Program-made: the position numbers and the translations under genes
Notes under the pieces: generated by a model
What the model saw: only the letters and a program-made list of their open reading frames with translations
The model's database searches: none
What the model was told of the DNA's origin: nothing
Shown here: positions 1-6,580 of the stretch, in pieces
How positions within the stretch are numbered: position 1 is the stretch's first letter
How the letters are laid out: the number at the start of each line of letters is the position of its first letter
NCBI GenBank assembly: GCA_036522155.1
Contig: DATDGI010000160.1
Span: 1 to 11,475 of the forward strand
Origin: UBA9676 sp036522155
GTDB taxonomy: Bacteria > Actinomycetota > Actinomycetes > Streptosporangiales > Streptosporangiaceae
DNA: 11,475 nucleotides
Direction: 5' to 3'

Positions 1-113
1 ACGCGGTTGCCCACTGGACCGGCGGCGGCCTCACCCCCGACGGTGGCCTGACCACCTGCCGGGGCCGGCTGGGCACGGCCGGGCCGGTGACTGTCGGCCA
101 GCCCGGCAGTTAG
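1..113 (+). CDS. C-terminal end of an unidentified upstream gene (partial)
   Basis: From position 3 a frame stays open to a TAG at 111-113, giving about 36 residues (AVAHWTGGG... to ...TVGQPGS). Nearly all of its codons end in G or C, the pattern of the clear genes here, whereas the competing open frame in this stretch lacks that bias. The GST start follows 35 bp later on the same strand. The fragment is too short to assign a family, and no start lies inside the window. It could be the tail of a real gene or a chance open frame; only the sequence to the left can decide. Confidence 0.45.
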   Translation, partial: AVAHWTGGGLTPDGGLTTCRGRLGTAGPVTVGQPGS

Positions 114-116
114 CCT
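87..116 (+). promoter_or_regulatory. Possible promoter for the GST-dienelactone hydrolase pair
   Basis: GTGACT at 87-92 matches four of six bases of the TTGACA -35 consensus. After 18 bp, TAGCCT at 111-116 has the T-A-N-N-N-T pattern of a -10 box. It overlaps the stop of the upstream fragment and would start transcription about 25 bp before the GST start codon. This is a motif match only, and weak matches are common. Confidence 0.3.
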
Positions 117-148
117 GGTCCACGGGGGCGCAGAGACCGGAGGCGACT

Positions 149-1159
149 ATGACGACACCCGCTGGCATGACGGCCCCGGCGCCGCGGTACGCGAGCCCGG
201 TCGACTATGACACCTACGGGCCGTACGGGCCCGGCCGCGGCTTCAACCCCGGCCAGGGGTTCAACCGCCCGCGCTACCGGTTCCAGGGCCGGATCACCGC
301 CGACGGCTCCAGCGGGTTCCCGGCCGAGGCGGGGCGCTATCACCTGTACATCTCGTGGAGCTGCCCGTGGGCGCAGCGGACCGCGATCGTGCGCAAGCTG
401 ATGGGCCTGGACAACGTTGTCTCGCTGTCCTACGTGGACGACGAGCGGGACGGCCGCGGCTGGGCGTTCCGTGAGCGGCGCGGGCCGGACCCGGTGAACG
501 GCTTCACCTTCCTGGCGCAGGCGTACGAGGCGACCGAGCCGGGCTACGACGGGCATGTGTCCGTGCCCACCCTGTGGGACCGGGTCACCGGGAAGATCGT
601 CAGCAACAACTTCCCCGACATCACCATCGATCTCGGCAGCGCGTTCCGCGCCTGGACGGACAGCCCGCTGGAGCTGTACCCGGAGCGGCTGCGGCCCGAG
701 ATCGACGCGCTGAACGCGCGGGTCTACGAGACGGTCAACAACGGCCCGTACCGGGTGGCCGGGGCACCCACGGAAGCGGAATACGAGACGCTGCGGCAGG
801 CCATGATCGCGACCCTGGCCGCGCTCGACACCCGGCTGGCCGACCGCCGGCTGCTGTTCGGCAGCGAGCTGACCGAGGCTGACGTCCGGCTGTGGCCGAC
901 GCTGGCTCGGTTCGATCTCGGCTACAACCCTCTGGCCGGGGTCAGCGAGCGCCCGCTGACCAGCTTCGGCAACCTGTGGGGCTACGCCCGCGACCTCTAT
1001 CAGCGCCCGGCCTTCCGCGACACCACGGAATTCGCTTCGTTCGGGGGCTTGCTCCGCGGGCCCAAGCCTACTTTTCTTAACGGCGGTGCCTGGCGGATCA
1101 AGGTCACTCCGCGGCAGGCCGACTGGGATGCCCCGGCCGGCCGCGAGCGGCTCGGCTGA
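149..1159 (+). CDS. Glutathione S-transferase family, glutathionyl/mycothiolyl-hydroquinone reductase type
   Basis: This 336-residue protein looks like a cytosolic enzyme of the YqjG/ECM4 (Xi-class GST) family, which uses an active-site cysteine to remove thiol adducts from hydroquinones. The thioredoxin-like N-terminal half carries the catalytic motif SCPWAQR with Cys72, and VSVPTLWD with VSNNFPDIT follows at 137-159. The alpha-helical GST C-terminal domain spans about 175-315 and includes NNGPYRV and LTEADVRLWPTLARFD. The length fits the family. ATG 149 was chosen because GGAGG at 139-143 sits five bases upstream. Most actinomycetes make mycothiol rather than glutathione, so the true cosubstrate may be mycothiol (inference). 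It is followed after 48 bp by a dienelactone hydrolase gene, a plausible pairing for aromatic or quinone detoxification. Family assignment is secure; the substrate is not. Confidence 0.9.
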   Translation: MTTPAGMTAPAPRYASPVDYDTYGPYGPGRGFNPGQGFNRPRYRFQGRITADGSSGFPAEAGRYHLYISWSCPWAQRTAIVRKLMGLDNVVSLSYVDDERDGRGWAFRERRGPDPVNGFTFLAQAYEATEPGYDGHVSVPTLWDRVTGKIVSNNFPDITIDLGSAFRAWTDSPLELYPERLRPEIDALNARVYETVNNGPYRVAGAPTEAEYETLRQAMIATLAALDTRLADRRLLFGSELTEADVRLWPTLARFDLGYNPLAGVSERPLTSFGNLWGYARDLYQRPAFRDTTEFASFGGLLRGPKPTFLNGGAWRIKVTPRQADWDAPAGRERLG

Positions 1160-1207
1160 CCAGGCCACCGGCCGGACCCAGCCGCCCTCCGACGCGAGGA
1201 GCAGCGG

Positions 1208-1996
1208 ATGCCCGACGCCGTGCCGGGTTTCGGCGTGACCACGTTCGCGCACGGCGGCTGTGAGCACGAGGTGTACCGGGCCGGTGCCGGGCCGGCGGTC
1301 GTCGTCATCCACGAGATGCCGGGCCTGCACCCAGGGGTGACCGCGTTCGGCCAGCGGCTGGTCGACGCCGGGTACCGCGTCTACCTGCCGTCGCTGTTCG
1401 GCCAGCCGGGAGTGCTGTTCGGCGGCCGGGAGCTGTTGCGGACCCTGCCGCGGGTGTGCGTGTCCCGGGAGTTCACCATGCTGGCCAACCGCACCAATCC
1501 GGTGGCCACCTGGCTGCGCGCGCTGGCCGCCCAGGCCCACACCGAGTGCGGCGGCCCGGGCGTGGGCGCCGTCGGCATGTGTTTCACCGGCGGTTTCGCG
1601 CTGGCCATGGCGGTGGAGCCGGCCGTGCTGGCGCCGGTGCTCAGCCAGCCCGGGCTGCCGGCGCCCATGACCGCCCGCAACAAGTCCGGCATCGGCCTCG
1701 ACCCGGCCGACCTGGCCGCGGTCCGTGGGCGGGCCCGGGACGGGCTGTGCGTGCTTGGCCTGCGGTTCAGCGCCGACCGGGGCTCACCCGCCGAGCGGTT
1801 CGCCACCTTGCGCCGCGAACTTGGCGATGCCTTCGAGGGCATCGAGATCGACTCCTCGCCCGGCAACCCGCACGGGATACCGAAGTCCGCGCATTCGGTG
1901 CTCACCGTGGACCTGGTCGACGAGCCCGGCCACCCCACCCGCGCCGCGCTCGACCGGGTGATGTCGTTCCTCGCCAGCCAGCTCCGGCCGGCGTGA
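1208..1996 (+). CDS. Dienelactone hydrolase family protein
   Basis: This 262-residue alpha/beta hydrolase belongs to the dienelactone hydrolase family, cytosolic enzymes that open lactone rings such as dienelactone in chlorocatechol breakdown; many members act on other esters. The nucleophile elbow is GMCFTGG with Cys125. Asp190 (in FSADRGSPAERF) and His229 (in KSAHSVLT) complete the Cys-Asp-His triad. Glu36 in VIHEMPGL matches the glutamate that activates the cysteine in known members. The start at 1208 has a purine-rich GAGGAG at 1197-1202. It lies 48 bp after the GST gene on the same strand with no terminator-like hairpin between, so co-transcription is likely. It ends 25 bp before the convergent DUF1707 gene. 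The substrate cannot be read from the sequence. Confidence 0.92.
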   Translation: MPDAVPGFGVTTFAHGGCEHEVYRAGAGPAVVVIHEMPGLHPGVTAFGQRLVDAGYRVYLPSLFGQPGVLFGGRELLRTLPRVCVSREFTMLANRTNPVATWLRALAAQAHTECGGPGVGAVGMCFTGGFALAMAVEPAVLAPVLSQPGLPAPMTARNKSGIGLDPADLAAVRGRARDGLCVLGLRFSADRGSPAERFATLRRELGDAFEGIEIDSSPGNPHGIPKSAHSVLTVDLVDEPGHPTRAALDRVMSFLASQLRPA

Positions 1997-2021
1997 AGCT
2001 CGTCTCCGGACGGTAAGCGGG

Positions 2022-2639
2022 TCAGCCGGGGAGTTCGTCGTGGGCGGGGCGGCGGCGAACGGTCACGCCGCCCATGCACGCGCAGCCGACGACCCGGACG
2101 CGGGGCGCGCCGGGCGTGCCCGGCGCGCTGGCCGCCGGGTCGAAGCCGCCCATAAGGCCCATCCCCGCCACGTCCACCGCCACCTGCTCGGGCACGGTGA
2201 TATTGATGCCACCCATCAGGCAGAACGCGCGGATGGTGACCTCTTCCGCGGCGAAAGTGGCCTGCCGGAGGTCCAGCTCGACCGCGCCCATGATGGCGAC
2301 GGCGTGGTACGCGGGCGGGACCACCCAGGGCCCGGCCCGCCGTGCCCCGCACATGATCGCCACCGAGGCCGACGGACCGGTGGCACCCGGGGTGACGCCG
2401 GGCTGAGCGGCCGGGCGTGGCGCCGGTACCGGCGGGGTGACGCCCGGGCCCGGCAGGTCACGCGTGGTCGCCTGCAGGTCGGCGAACGTCTTGGCCGCGT
2501 AGACCTGGCTGACCCGCTCGTCGAGCTCCTCGAAGGTGATGCGGCCCTCGGCGGCCGCGGTGCGGAGCACTTCGGCGGCCCGGTCGCGATCCGTGTCGGC
2601 GGCCCGCATCTGGCTGGCATCGGGGGGCGGCTCGCTCAC
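2022..2639 (-). CDS. DUF1707 protein with LiaF-like C-terminal domain
   Basis: This 205-residue protein has two parts. Residues 11-63 (MRAADTDRDRAAEVLR... to ...DLPG) form a DUF1707 domain, a short helical module at the N-terminus of many actinobacterial proteins. A Pro/Ala-rich linker (64-90) leads to a beta-rich C-terminal domain (about 92-198) in which a motif recurs: IMGAVELDL, LMGGINITV, LMGGFD, CMGGVTVR. This resembles the C-terminal domain of LiaF-type cell-wall stress proteins. No membrane segment is visible. The chosen start is a GTG at 2639 with a weak upstream AGG; ATG 2609 (Met11) is an alternative that would remove ten residues before the domain. It diverges from the sigma factor gene, so shared regulation or a cell-envelope stress role is possible but unproven. 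Confidence 0.85.
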   Translation of the reverse strand: MSEPPPDASQMRAADTDRDRAAEVLRTAAAEGRITFEELDERVSQVYAAKTFADLQATTRDLPGPGVTPPVPAPRPAAQPGVTPGATGPSASVAIMCGARRAGPWVVPPAYHAVAIMGAVELDLRQATFAAEEVTIRAFCLMGGINITVPEQVAVDVAGMGLMGGFDPAASAPGTPGAPRVRVVGCACMGGVTVRRRPAHDELPG

Positions 2640-2664
2640 GGTTCCAGCCTAGTGCGGGACAGGC

Positions 2665-2680
2665 GCATCCGGCCGGATGC
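2665..2680. promoter_or_regulatory. Perfect 16-bp palindrome between divergent genes
   Basis: GCATCCGGCCGGATGC is its own reverse complement across all 16 bases. It lies 26 bp upstream of the DUF1707 start and 119 bp upstream of the sigma factor start, a position suited to an operator for a dimeric regulator. In DNA this GC-rich a palindrome of this length can arise by chance about once per window, so position is the main support. Confidence 0.4.
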
Positions 2681-2712
2681 ACCGGGGTTCCTGGTCCGCC
2701 CGCAGGCAGGGC

Positions 2713-2793
2713 GGCACAAATTGCGCGCCGATGTTTAGCCGCTGACGGGAGGGCACAAACCCCACGCCGGCGAAATCCCCCGGCGCACGGAGG
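2713..2793 (+). promoter_or_regulatory. Sigma-factor upstream region: direct repeats, leader hairpin and ribosome binding site
   Basis: GGCACAAA occurs twice in direct orientation (2713-2720 and 2752-2759), 39 bp apart. CGCCGG at 2765-2770 can pair with CCGGCG at 2780-2785, a six-bp hairpin ending three bases before the Shine-Dalgarno GGAGG at 2789-2793. That ribosome binding site fixes the sigma start at 2799. I found no convincing SigA or SigB-type promoter boxes. Confidence 0.35.
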
Positions 2794-2798
2794 TAGAG

Positions 2799-3617
2799 AT
2801 GTCCGCCGTTATCGCCGGTGACACCGGTACGGCTCTGGCTGAGCGCGACGACAGTGAACTGCTCGGCCTGATACGCGTCAGCGAGGATGGCAGCGCTCTG
2901 CGTGAGGCTGCCTGTGAGGTGCTGGTCATCCGCTATCAGTCCCTGGTGCGCAGCTGCGCGCTGCGGTACCGGGACAGCCCGGAGCCGGTGGAGGACCTCA
3001 TGCAGGCGGGGTACGTCGGGCTGCTCAAGGCGATCAACAACTTCGACCCGGCCCTGGGGCAGAACCTTGCCGCCTACGCCCAGCCGTGCGTCAGTGGCGA
3101 GATCAAGCGCCACTTCCGTGACAAGCGCTGGCAGATCCATGTCAAACGGTCCGCCCAGGAGCTGCTGCTCCGGATGCGCCGGGCGCGCGGTGAACTGGCC
3201 CAGGAACTTGGCCACTCCCCGGCCGACGACGAACTCGCCGCCCATCTCGGGGTGACCATGGCCGAACTGCACGACGCCCAGCGGGCGGACATGGTGTTCC
3301 ATTCCCATTCGCTGGACGCGCCGCTGTACGGCCAGGACGAGCAGGCGGCCCTGGCCGACCTGATCGGCGAGGAGGATCCGCAGGTCGAGCACACCCTGGA
3401 CATGGAGGCCGTGCTCACACACTGGAACGACCTGCCAGAACGCGAACAGCGGATCCTGACCCTGCGCTTCTACGGCAATCTGACCCAGGCGGAGATCGGC
3501 GACAAGCTCGGGATATCGCAGATGCACGTCTCGCGGCTGCTCACCCGGGCCCTGGCTTACCTGCGCGAATGCCTGCTGGCCGAGGACGGCGGGACCGCCC
3601 TGGCCAAGTCGGCCTAG
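2799..3617 (+). CDS. SigB/SigF/SigG-family RNA polymerase sigma factor
   Basis: This 272-residue protein is an alternative sigma factor that would direct RNA polymerase to stress or developmental promoters. Region 2 (about 42-112) includes DLMQAGYVGLLKAINNFDP and EIKRHFRDKRW. Region 3 (about 118-165) includes ELGHSPADDELAAHLGV. Region 4 (about 204-260) includes LPEREQRILTLRFYGNLTQ and the helix-turn-helix AEIGDKLGISQMHVSRLL. There is no region 1.1, and the length is usual for the SigB/F/G group. GGAGG precedes ATG 2799 by five bases. Members are normally held by an RsbW-type anti-sigma factor and freed by a dephosphorylated STAS protein. Candidates for both lie 4-6 kb away, and a PP2C phosphatase gene overlaps its 3' end tail-to-tail. 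Function as a sigma factor is secure; the regulon is unknown. Confidence 0.95.
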   Translation: MSAVIAGDTGTALAERDDSELLGLIRVSEDGSALREAACEVLVIRYQSLVRSCALRYRDSPEPVEDLMQAGYVGLLKAINNFDPALGQNLAAYAQPCVSGEIKRHFRDKRWQIHVKRSAQELLLRMRRARGELAQELGHSPADDELAAHLGVTMAELHDAQRADMVFHSHSLDAPLYGQDEQAALADLIGEEDPQVEHTLDMEAVLTHWNDLPEREQRILTLRFYGNLTQAEIGDKLGISQMHVSRLLTRALAYLRECLLAEDGGTALAKSA

Positions 3618-5701
3618 TCCGGCGGCTCGCCGACGCCCAGGGCGAGCAGGACGATGTCGTCGCGCACCTGGCCGTGGCAGAACTCCAGCGCCAGTTCCTG
3701 CAGCCGCGCCAGGATTTGCCGGGGCGGCTGCCCGGCCAAGGCCGCCACCTCGCCCGGCAGGCGGTCGCCGAAATCGCCCCGGTCCCGTCCCCAGGCATCG
3801 GCGAGCCCGTCGCTGTACAACAGCAGCACGTCGCCGGCGGACAGGCTGTACTCTTCCCGGGCGGGCCCGGCGTCGGGGAAGATCCCCAGTGGCAGCCCAC
3901 CGCCCCGGAGCTGATCGACCCCGCCGTCCGGGTGCAGTACCAGCGGGGCCGGGTGCCCGGCGCTGCCGACCGTCACCTCCAGCTCGGTGTCCCGCCAGGA
4001 CAGGTGGGCGGCGCAGGCGGTGACGAACCGGCCCCCGAACTCCTCGGCCAGCAGGATCTCGTTCGCCCGGCTCAGCACCTCGGCCGGATCGTCGGTGGCG
4101 TGGGCGACCGACCGGATGGCGTGCCGGGCCGTGGCGCTGATGGCCGGGACATCCCCGCCCCGGCCGCCCGCGTCGCCGATCATGACCCCCCAGCCGGTGC
4201 GGGTCCGGTAGACGCCGAAGTAGTCCCCGCCCAGGCCGGGGCTTTCGGTGGTGGCCAGGTGGGCGGTGGCGATCTGGACACCGGGCACGCCGGGCAGCTG
4301 ACGGGGCAGCAGGCTGTCCCGCAGCGCGTTCGCCGCCTCGGTCCGCTGCCGGATCTTGCGGTCCAGGGTGATGGCCAGGGCCAGCTGCTCGCCGATCTCC
4401 GCCACCAGCCCCAGGTCGGCGAGCCCGAAATCGCCGGCGCTGGGCAGCCGGGCCAGCGTGAGCGCGCCGTAGCTGCGTTCGCCGTCCGCCAGCGGGACGG
4501 ACAGCAGTGAGGTCACGCCCAGCAGCATCAGCAGTGGCACTGCGTCCGGGCTGGTGCCGAGCACGCCGGTGTCCTCCACCCGGGCAATGAGCTGGGGGCC
4601 GCGCAGGTCGTGCACAATGTGTGGCAGCGACCCGGGCGGTGGGTCGCTGGCCGCGGTGATCCTGGCGAGTTCGGCCGATCGCTCGTCCTCACCGCCCACG
4701 ACCGCCTGCCGCCGCAGCCGATGGCCGCGGGCCAGATCCACGATCACCCAGGCGGTCAGCTCGTCGGCCAGCAGCCGGGCGCACCGCTCCAGCGCGACGG
4801 TTTCGTTGACCGGCGCGTTCTCCAGCAGCAGCCGGGATACCGCGGTGGCCAGATCCAGCCGCCGGGTCATGGCCGCGACCAGCGCGGGCTCCGCCTGGGT
4901 CCGGGTATCTGCCGTCCCGCTGGCGTCGTCCCGGGTGGCGCCGTCCCGGGTGGCGCCGTCCCCGTTGGCGGAGGTGCGGCTGGCGGGTTTCCCGGTCGCC
5001 GAGGTGCGGCCGGTGGCCGCACGGCCCGCTGGCTTGGGCGCCGCCTTACTCGCGCCCGCCTTCTTCCCTGGCGCCGGCTGGCTGCTGGGCGCAGCGGGCT
5101 GGCTGCTGAGGGCTGCGGGTTGGCTGCCACCGGGCGGCGTGGGCCGGCTCACCGCGATGATGAGCTGGTCGGCGTCGCCGCGCAGCCGGGCCAGGCCGAC
5201 CATCAACGTACAGTCGGCGGTGCCGGTCCCGGTCAGCAGCTCGCACCGGATTTGCCTGGTCTGCCCCGTCCGGCTGACCGCCGCTAGCTGGCTGTCTACC
5301 GCCGCCCGGGACGGCAGGTTGACGAAAGCCGCGAACGGGCGGCCGGTGGCGTAGCCGCTGCCGGCGCCGAGCAACTCTGCCGCCGCCCGGTTGGCCCGCC
5401 GCACGGTGCCGTCCCGCTCGGCCAGCAGCAGCGGCACCGGCGCGTCCTGGAACAGGGCACGGAGCAGCCGCCGTTCCGCGTGCAGTGCGTCGGTCGCGGC
5501 ATCGCCGCCGGACCCCGCGGCCCGCCCGGCCTGGGGGGCCCCGAGCGCGTCGATGGCCGCGTCCAGTTCGGCCAGCGCCGCGTCAAGCGTAGGCGCCAGG
5601 TCCGTCCCGCCCAGCGCGGCCGCCTGCCGCAGGGCGTCGCGGCGGGCCGTCAGCCCGGCGAGCCCGCTGTCCTGTCCCGCCATGTCCGGGGTGCGCCGCA
5701 T
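3614..5701 (-). CDS. PAS-GAF-SpoIIE (PP2C-type) serine phosphatase
   Basis: This 695-residue protein is a probable RsbU/RsbP-like phosphatase that removes phosphate from a STAS anti-sigma antagonist. In order it has an N-terminal helical, probably coiled-coil stretch (15-55), a PAS domain (about 78-187), an Ala/Pro/Ser-rich linker with repeats (188-275), a GAF domain (about 282-448) and a SpoIIE phosphatase domain (about 475-690). The four metal-binding aspartates expected of the family are visible: Asp493 (GGDYFG), Asp510 (IGDAGGRG), Asp631 (YSDGLAD) and Asp681/682 (RDDIVLLAL), so it should be active. No membrane segment is seen. The ATG at 5701 lies five bases after the ANTAR gene stop, suggesting translational coupling; Met7 (5683) is an alternative start. 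Its stop shares CTAG with the convergent sigma gene. The input ligand is unknown. Confidence 0.92.
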   Translation of the reverse strand: MRRTPDMAGQDSGLAGLTARRDALRQAAALGGTDLAPTLDAALAELDAAIDALGAPQAGRAAGSGGDAATDALHAERRLLRALFQDAPVPLLLAERDGTVRRANRAAAELLGAGSGYATGRPFAAFVNLPSRAAVDSQLAAVSRTGQTRQIRCELLTGTGTADCTLMVGLARLRGDADQLIIAVSRPTPPGGSQPAALSSQPAAPSSQPAPGKKAGASKAAPKPAGRAATGRTSATGKPASRTSANGDGATRDGATRDDASGTADTRTQAEPALVAAMTRRLDLATAVSRLLLENAPVNETVALERCARLLADELTAWVIVDLARGHRLRRQAVVGGEDERSAELARITAASDPPPGSLPHIVHDLRGPQLIARVEDTGVLGTSPDAVPLLMLLGVTSLLSVPLADGERSYGALTLARLPSAGDFGLADLGLVAEIGEQLALAITLDRKIRQRTEAANALRDSLLPRQLPGVPGVQIATAHLATTESPGLGGDYFGVYRTRTGWGVMIGDAGGRGGDVPAISATARHAIRSVAHATDDPAEVLSRANEILLAEEFGGRFVTACAAHLSWRDTELEVTVGSAGHPAPLVLHPDGGVDQLRGGGLPLGIFPDAGPAREEYSLSAGDVLLLYSDGLADAWGRDRGDFGDRLPGEVAALAGQPPRQILARLQELALEFCHGQVRDDIVLLALGVGEPPD
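4927..4971 (-). repeat. 15-bp tandem repeat in the phosphatase linker
   Basis: CGTCCCGGGTGGCGC at 4927-4941 is repeated exactly at 4942-4956 and degenerately at 4957-4971. It encodes the RDGATRDDA-like stretch of the disordered PAS-GAF linker. The unit is a multiple of three, so copy-number changes keep the frame. Confidence 0.8.
5076..5128 (-). repeat. 21-bp tandem repeat in the phosphatase linker
   Basis: Two near-identical 21-bp units (5076-5096 and 5097-5117) and a partial third encode a heptad-length SQPAALS/SQPAAPS repeat at residues 193-210, just after the PAS domain. The Pro/Ser/Ala content suggests a flexible spacer. Confidence 0.8.
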
Positions 5702-5706
5702 CCCGG

Positions 5707-6402
5707 TCAGCCTGTCCCGGCCTGGCCCGAGGCGATGATCTTCCGGGCGACGTCGGTCACCTTCATCTCGTTCTGCTGGGAGATCCGGCGCATCCGGGTG
5801 AGGGCCTCGTCGGCGGTGCAGCCCAGCGCGTTCATCAGGATGCCCTTGGCCTGGTCGACCAGCGTCCGGGACTCGGCGGCGTCGCGGAACTGGAGTACCT
5901 CCCGGCGCGCGTCGCCATATTGCGACAGGTTGTCAACCAGCGCACCACCGGCCGCGACGAGCAGTTCCGCGAGCGGCAACTGGTCGGGATCCAGGGTCCG
6001 GGGCCTGGCCCCGAACAGCGACAGGGTGACCGCTTCCGGCCCGGACTGGTGGGCCAGCGTCACCAGGCAACGGACCCCGCGCGCCAGGGCGGCTTGCGCG
6101 TATTCCGGCCAGCGGCCCTCGGCCAGGGTGTCCGGGCAGTGCGCGGCCCCGCCGCTGGCCAGCGCCAGGGTCTCCGGGCCGCTCTGGCTCCGCAGTTCCA
6201 CCTCGGTCAGATCGCCGATATCGGGATGGGTGGCCGCCATGACCAGCGGCTGGCCGTCGCGCCAGAGGGTGGCGGTGGCGCCCGAGCAGGCGGGCACCTG
6301 CCGGGCCGCGAGTGCGGCGAGTTCGGCCAGCGACCGGGCGCGCGATTTGTCCGCGATGCTCAGCAGGTCAGCGGCTTCCCGAGCGAGATCCGGGTTGGCC
6401 AC
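5707..6402 (-). CDS. GAF-ANTAR domain transcription antitermination regulator
   Basis: This 231-residue protein has an N-terminal GAF-like sensor domain (about 20-158) and a C-terminal ANTAR domain (about 165-225) with the typical core SRTLVDQAKGILMNALGCTADEALTRMRRIS. ANTAR domains bind nascent RNA, classically paired hairpins, and prevent transcription termination. I chose the GTG at 6402 because AGGAGG at 6408-6413 sits five bases upstream and the resulting length suits GAF-ANTAR proteins. An open frame reaches back to 6645, but the added residues have no domain and overlap the preceding gene. It is five bases upstream of the SpoIIE phosphatase gene, so the two are probably one transcript. 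There is no receiver domain, so the signal is probably a GAF ligand rather than phosphorylation. The RNA targets are unknown. Confidence 0.9.
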   Translation of the reverse strand: MANPDLAREAADLLSIADKSRARSLAELAALAARQVPACSGATATLWRDGQPLVMAATHPDIGDLTEVELRSQSGPETLALASGGAAHCPDTLAEGRWPEYAQAALARGVRCLVTLAHQSGPEAVTLSLFGARPRTLDPDQLPLAELLVAAGGALVDNLSQYGDARREVLQFRDAAESRTLVDQAKGILMNALGCTADEALTRMRRISQQNEMKVTDVARKIIASGQAGTG

Positions 6403-6498
6403 GGCCACCTCCTGCCATCGGTGCGGAATCGCGACCACCAAGCATCGCCGCTGGTACGTCCATATTGCCACCCGGGCGGCGAATCGGGCACCCCGCGG

Positions 6499-6517
6499 CT
6501 CAGCCGACGAGGCTGAG
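6499..6517 (-). terminator. Hairpin between membrane protein and ANTAR genes
   Basis: CTCAGCC (6499-6505) and GGCTGAG (6511-6517) form a perfect seven-bp stem with a five-base loop. It lies about 64 bp after the membrane-protein stop and 97 bp before the ANTAR start. No T-run follows, so it may be a weak terminator or an attenuation/antitermination element in the ANTAR leader. The rest of the 178-bp gap shows nothing I can support. Confidence 0.35.
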
Positions 6518-6580
6518 ACCCGGCTGCCATCGACTCCGCCGCCGTCGCGCACGGCCGGGCGCGGCATCCATCCAGCAGGA

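Noticed and set aside
491..497. Residue positions in the phosphatase: loss of the second Asp in the GGDxxD motif as a sign of an inactive enzyme
   Set aside because: These are protein, not nucleotide, positions. The motif reads GGDYFG, but the four metal-binding aspartates of SpoIIE-type enzymes are all present, and that second Asp is not conserved in the family.
110..1540. Long open frame (476 codons) on the minus strand
   Set aside because: It lies antisense to the GST and dienelactone hydrolase genes, has no recognisable domain, and is explained by the lack of stop codons in GC-rich antisense frames.
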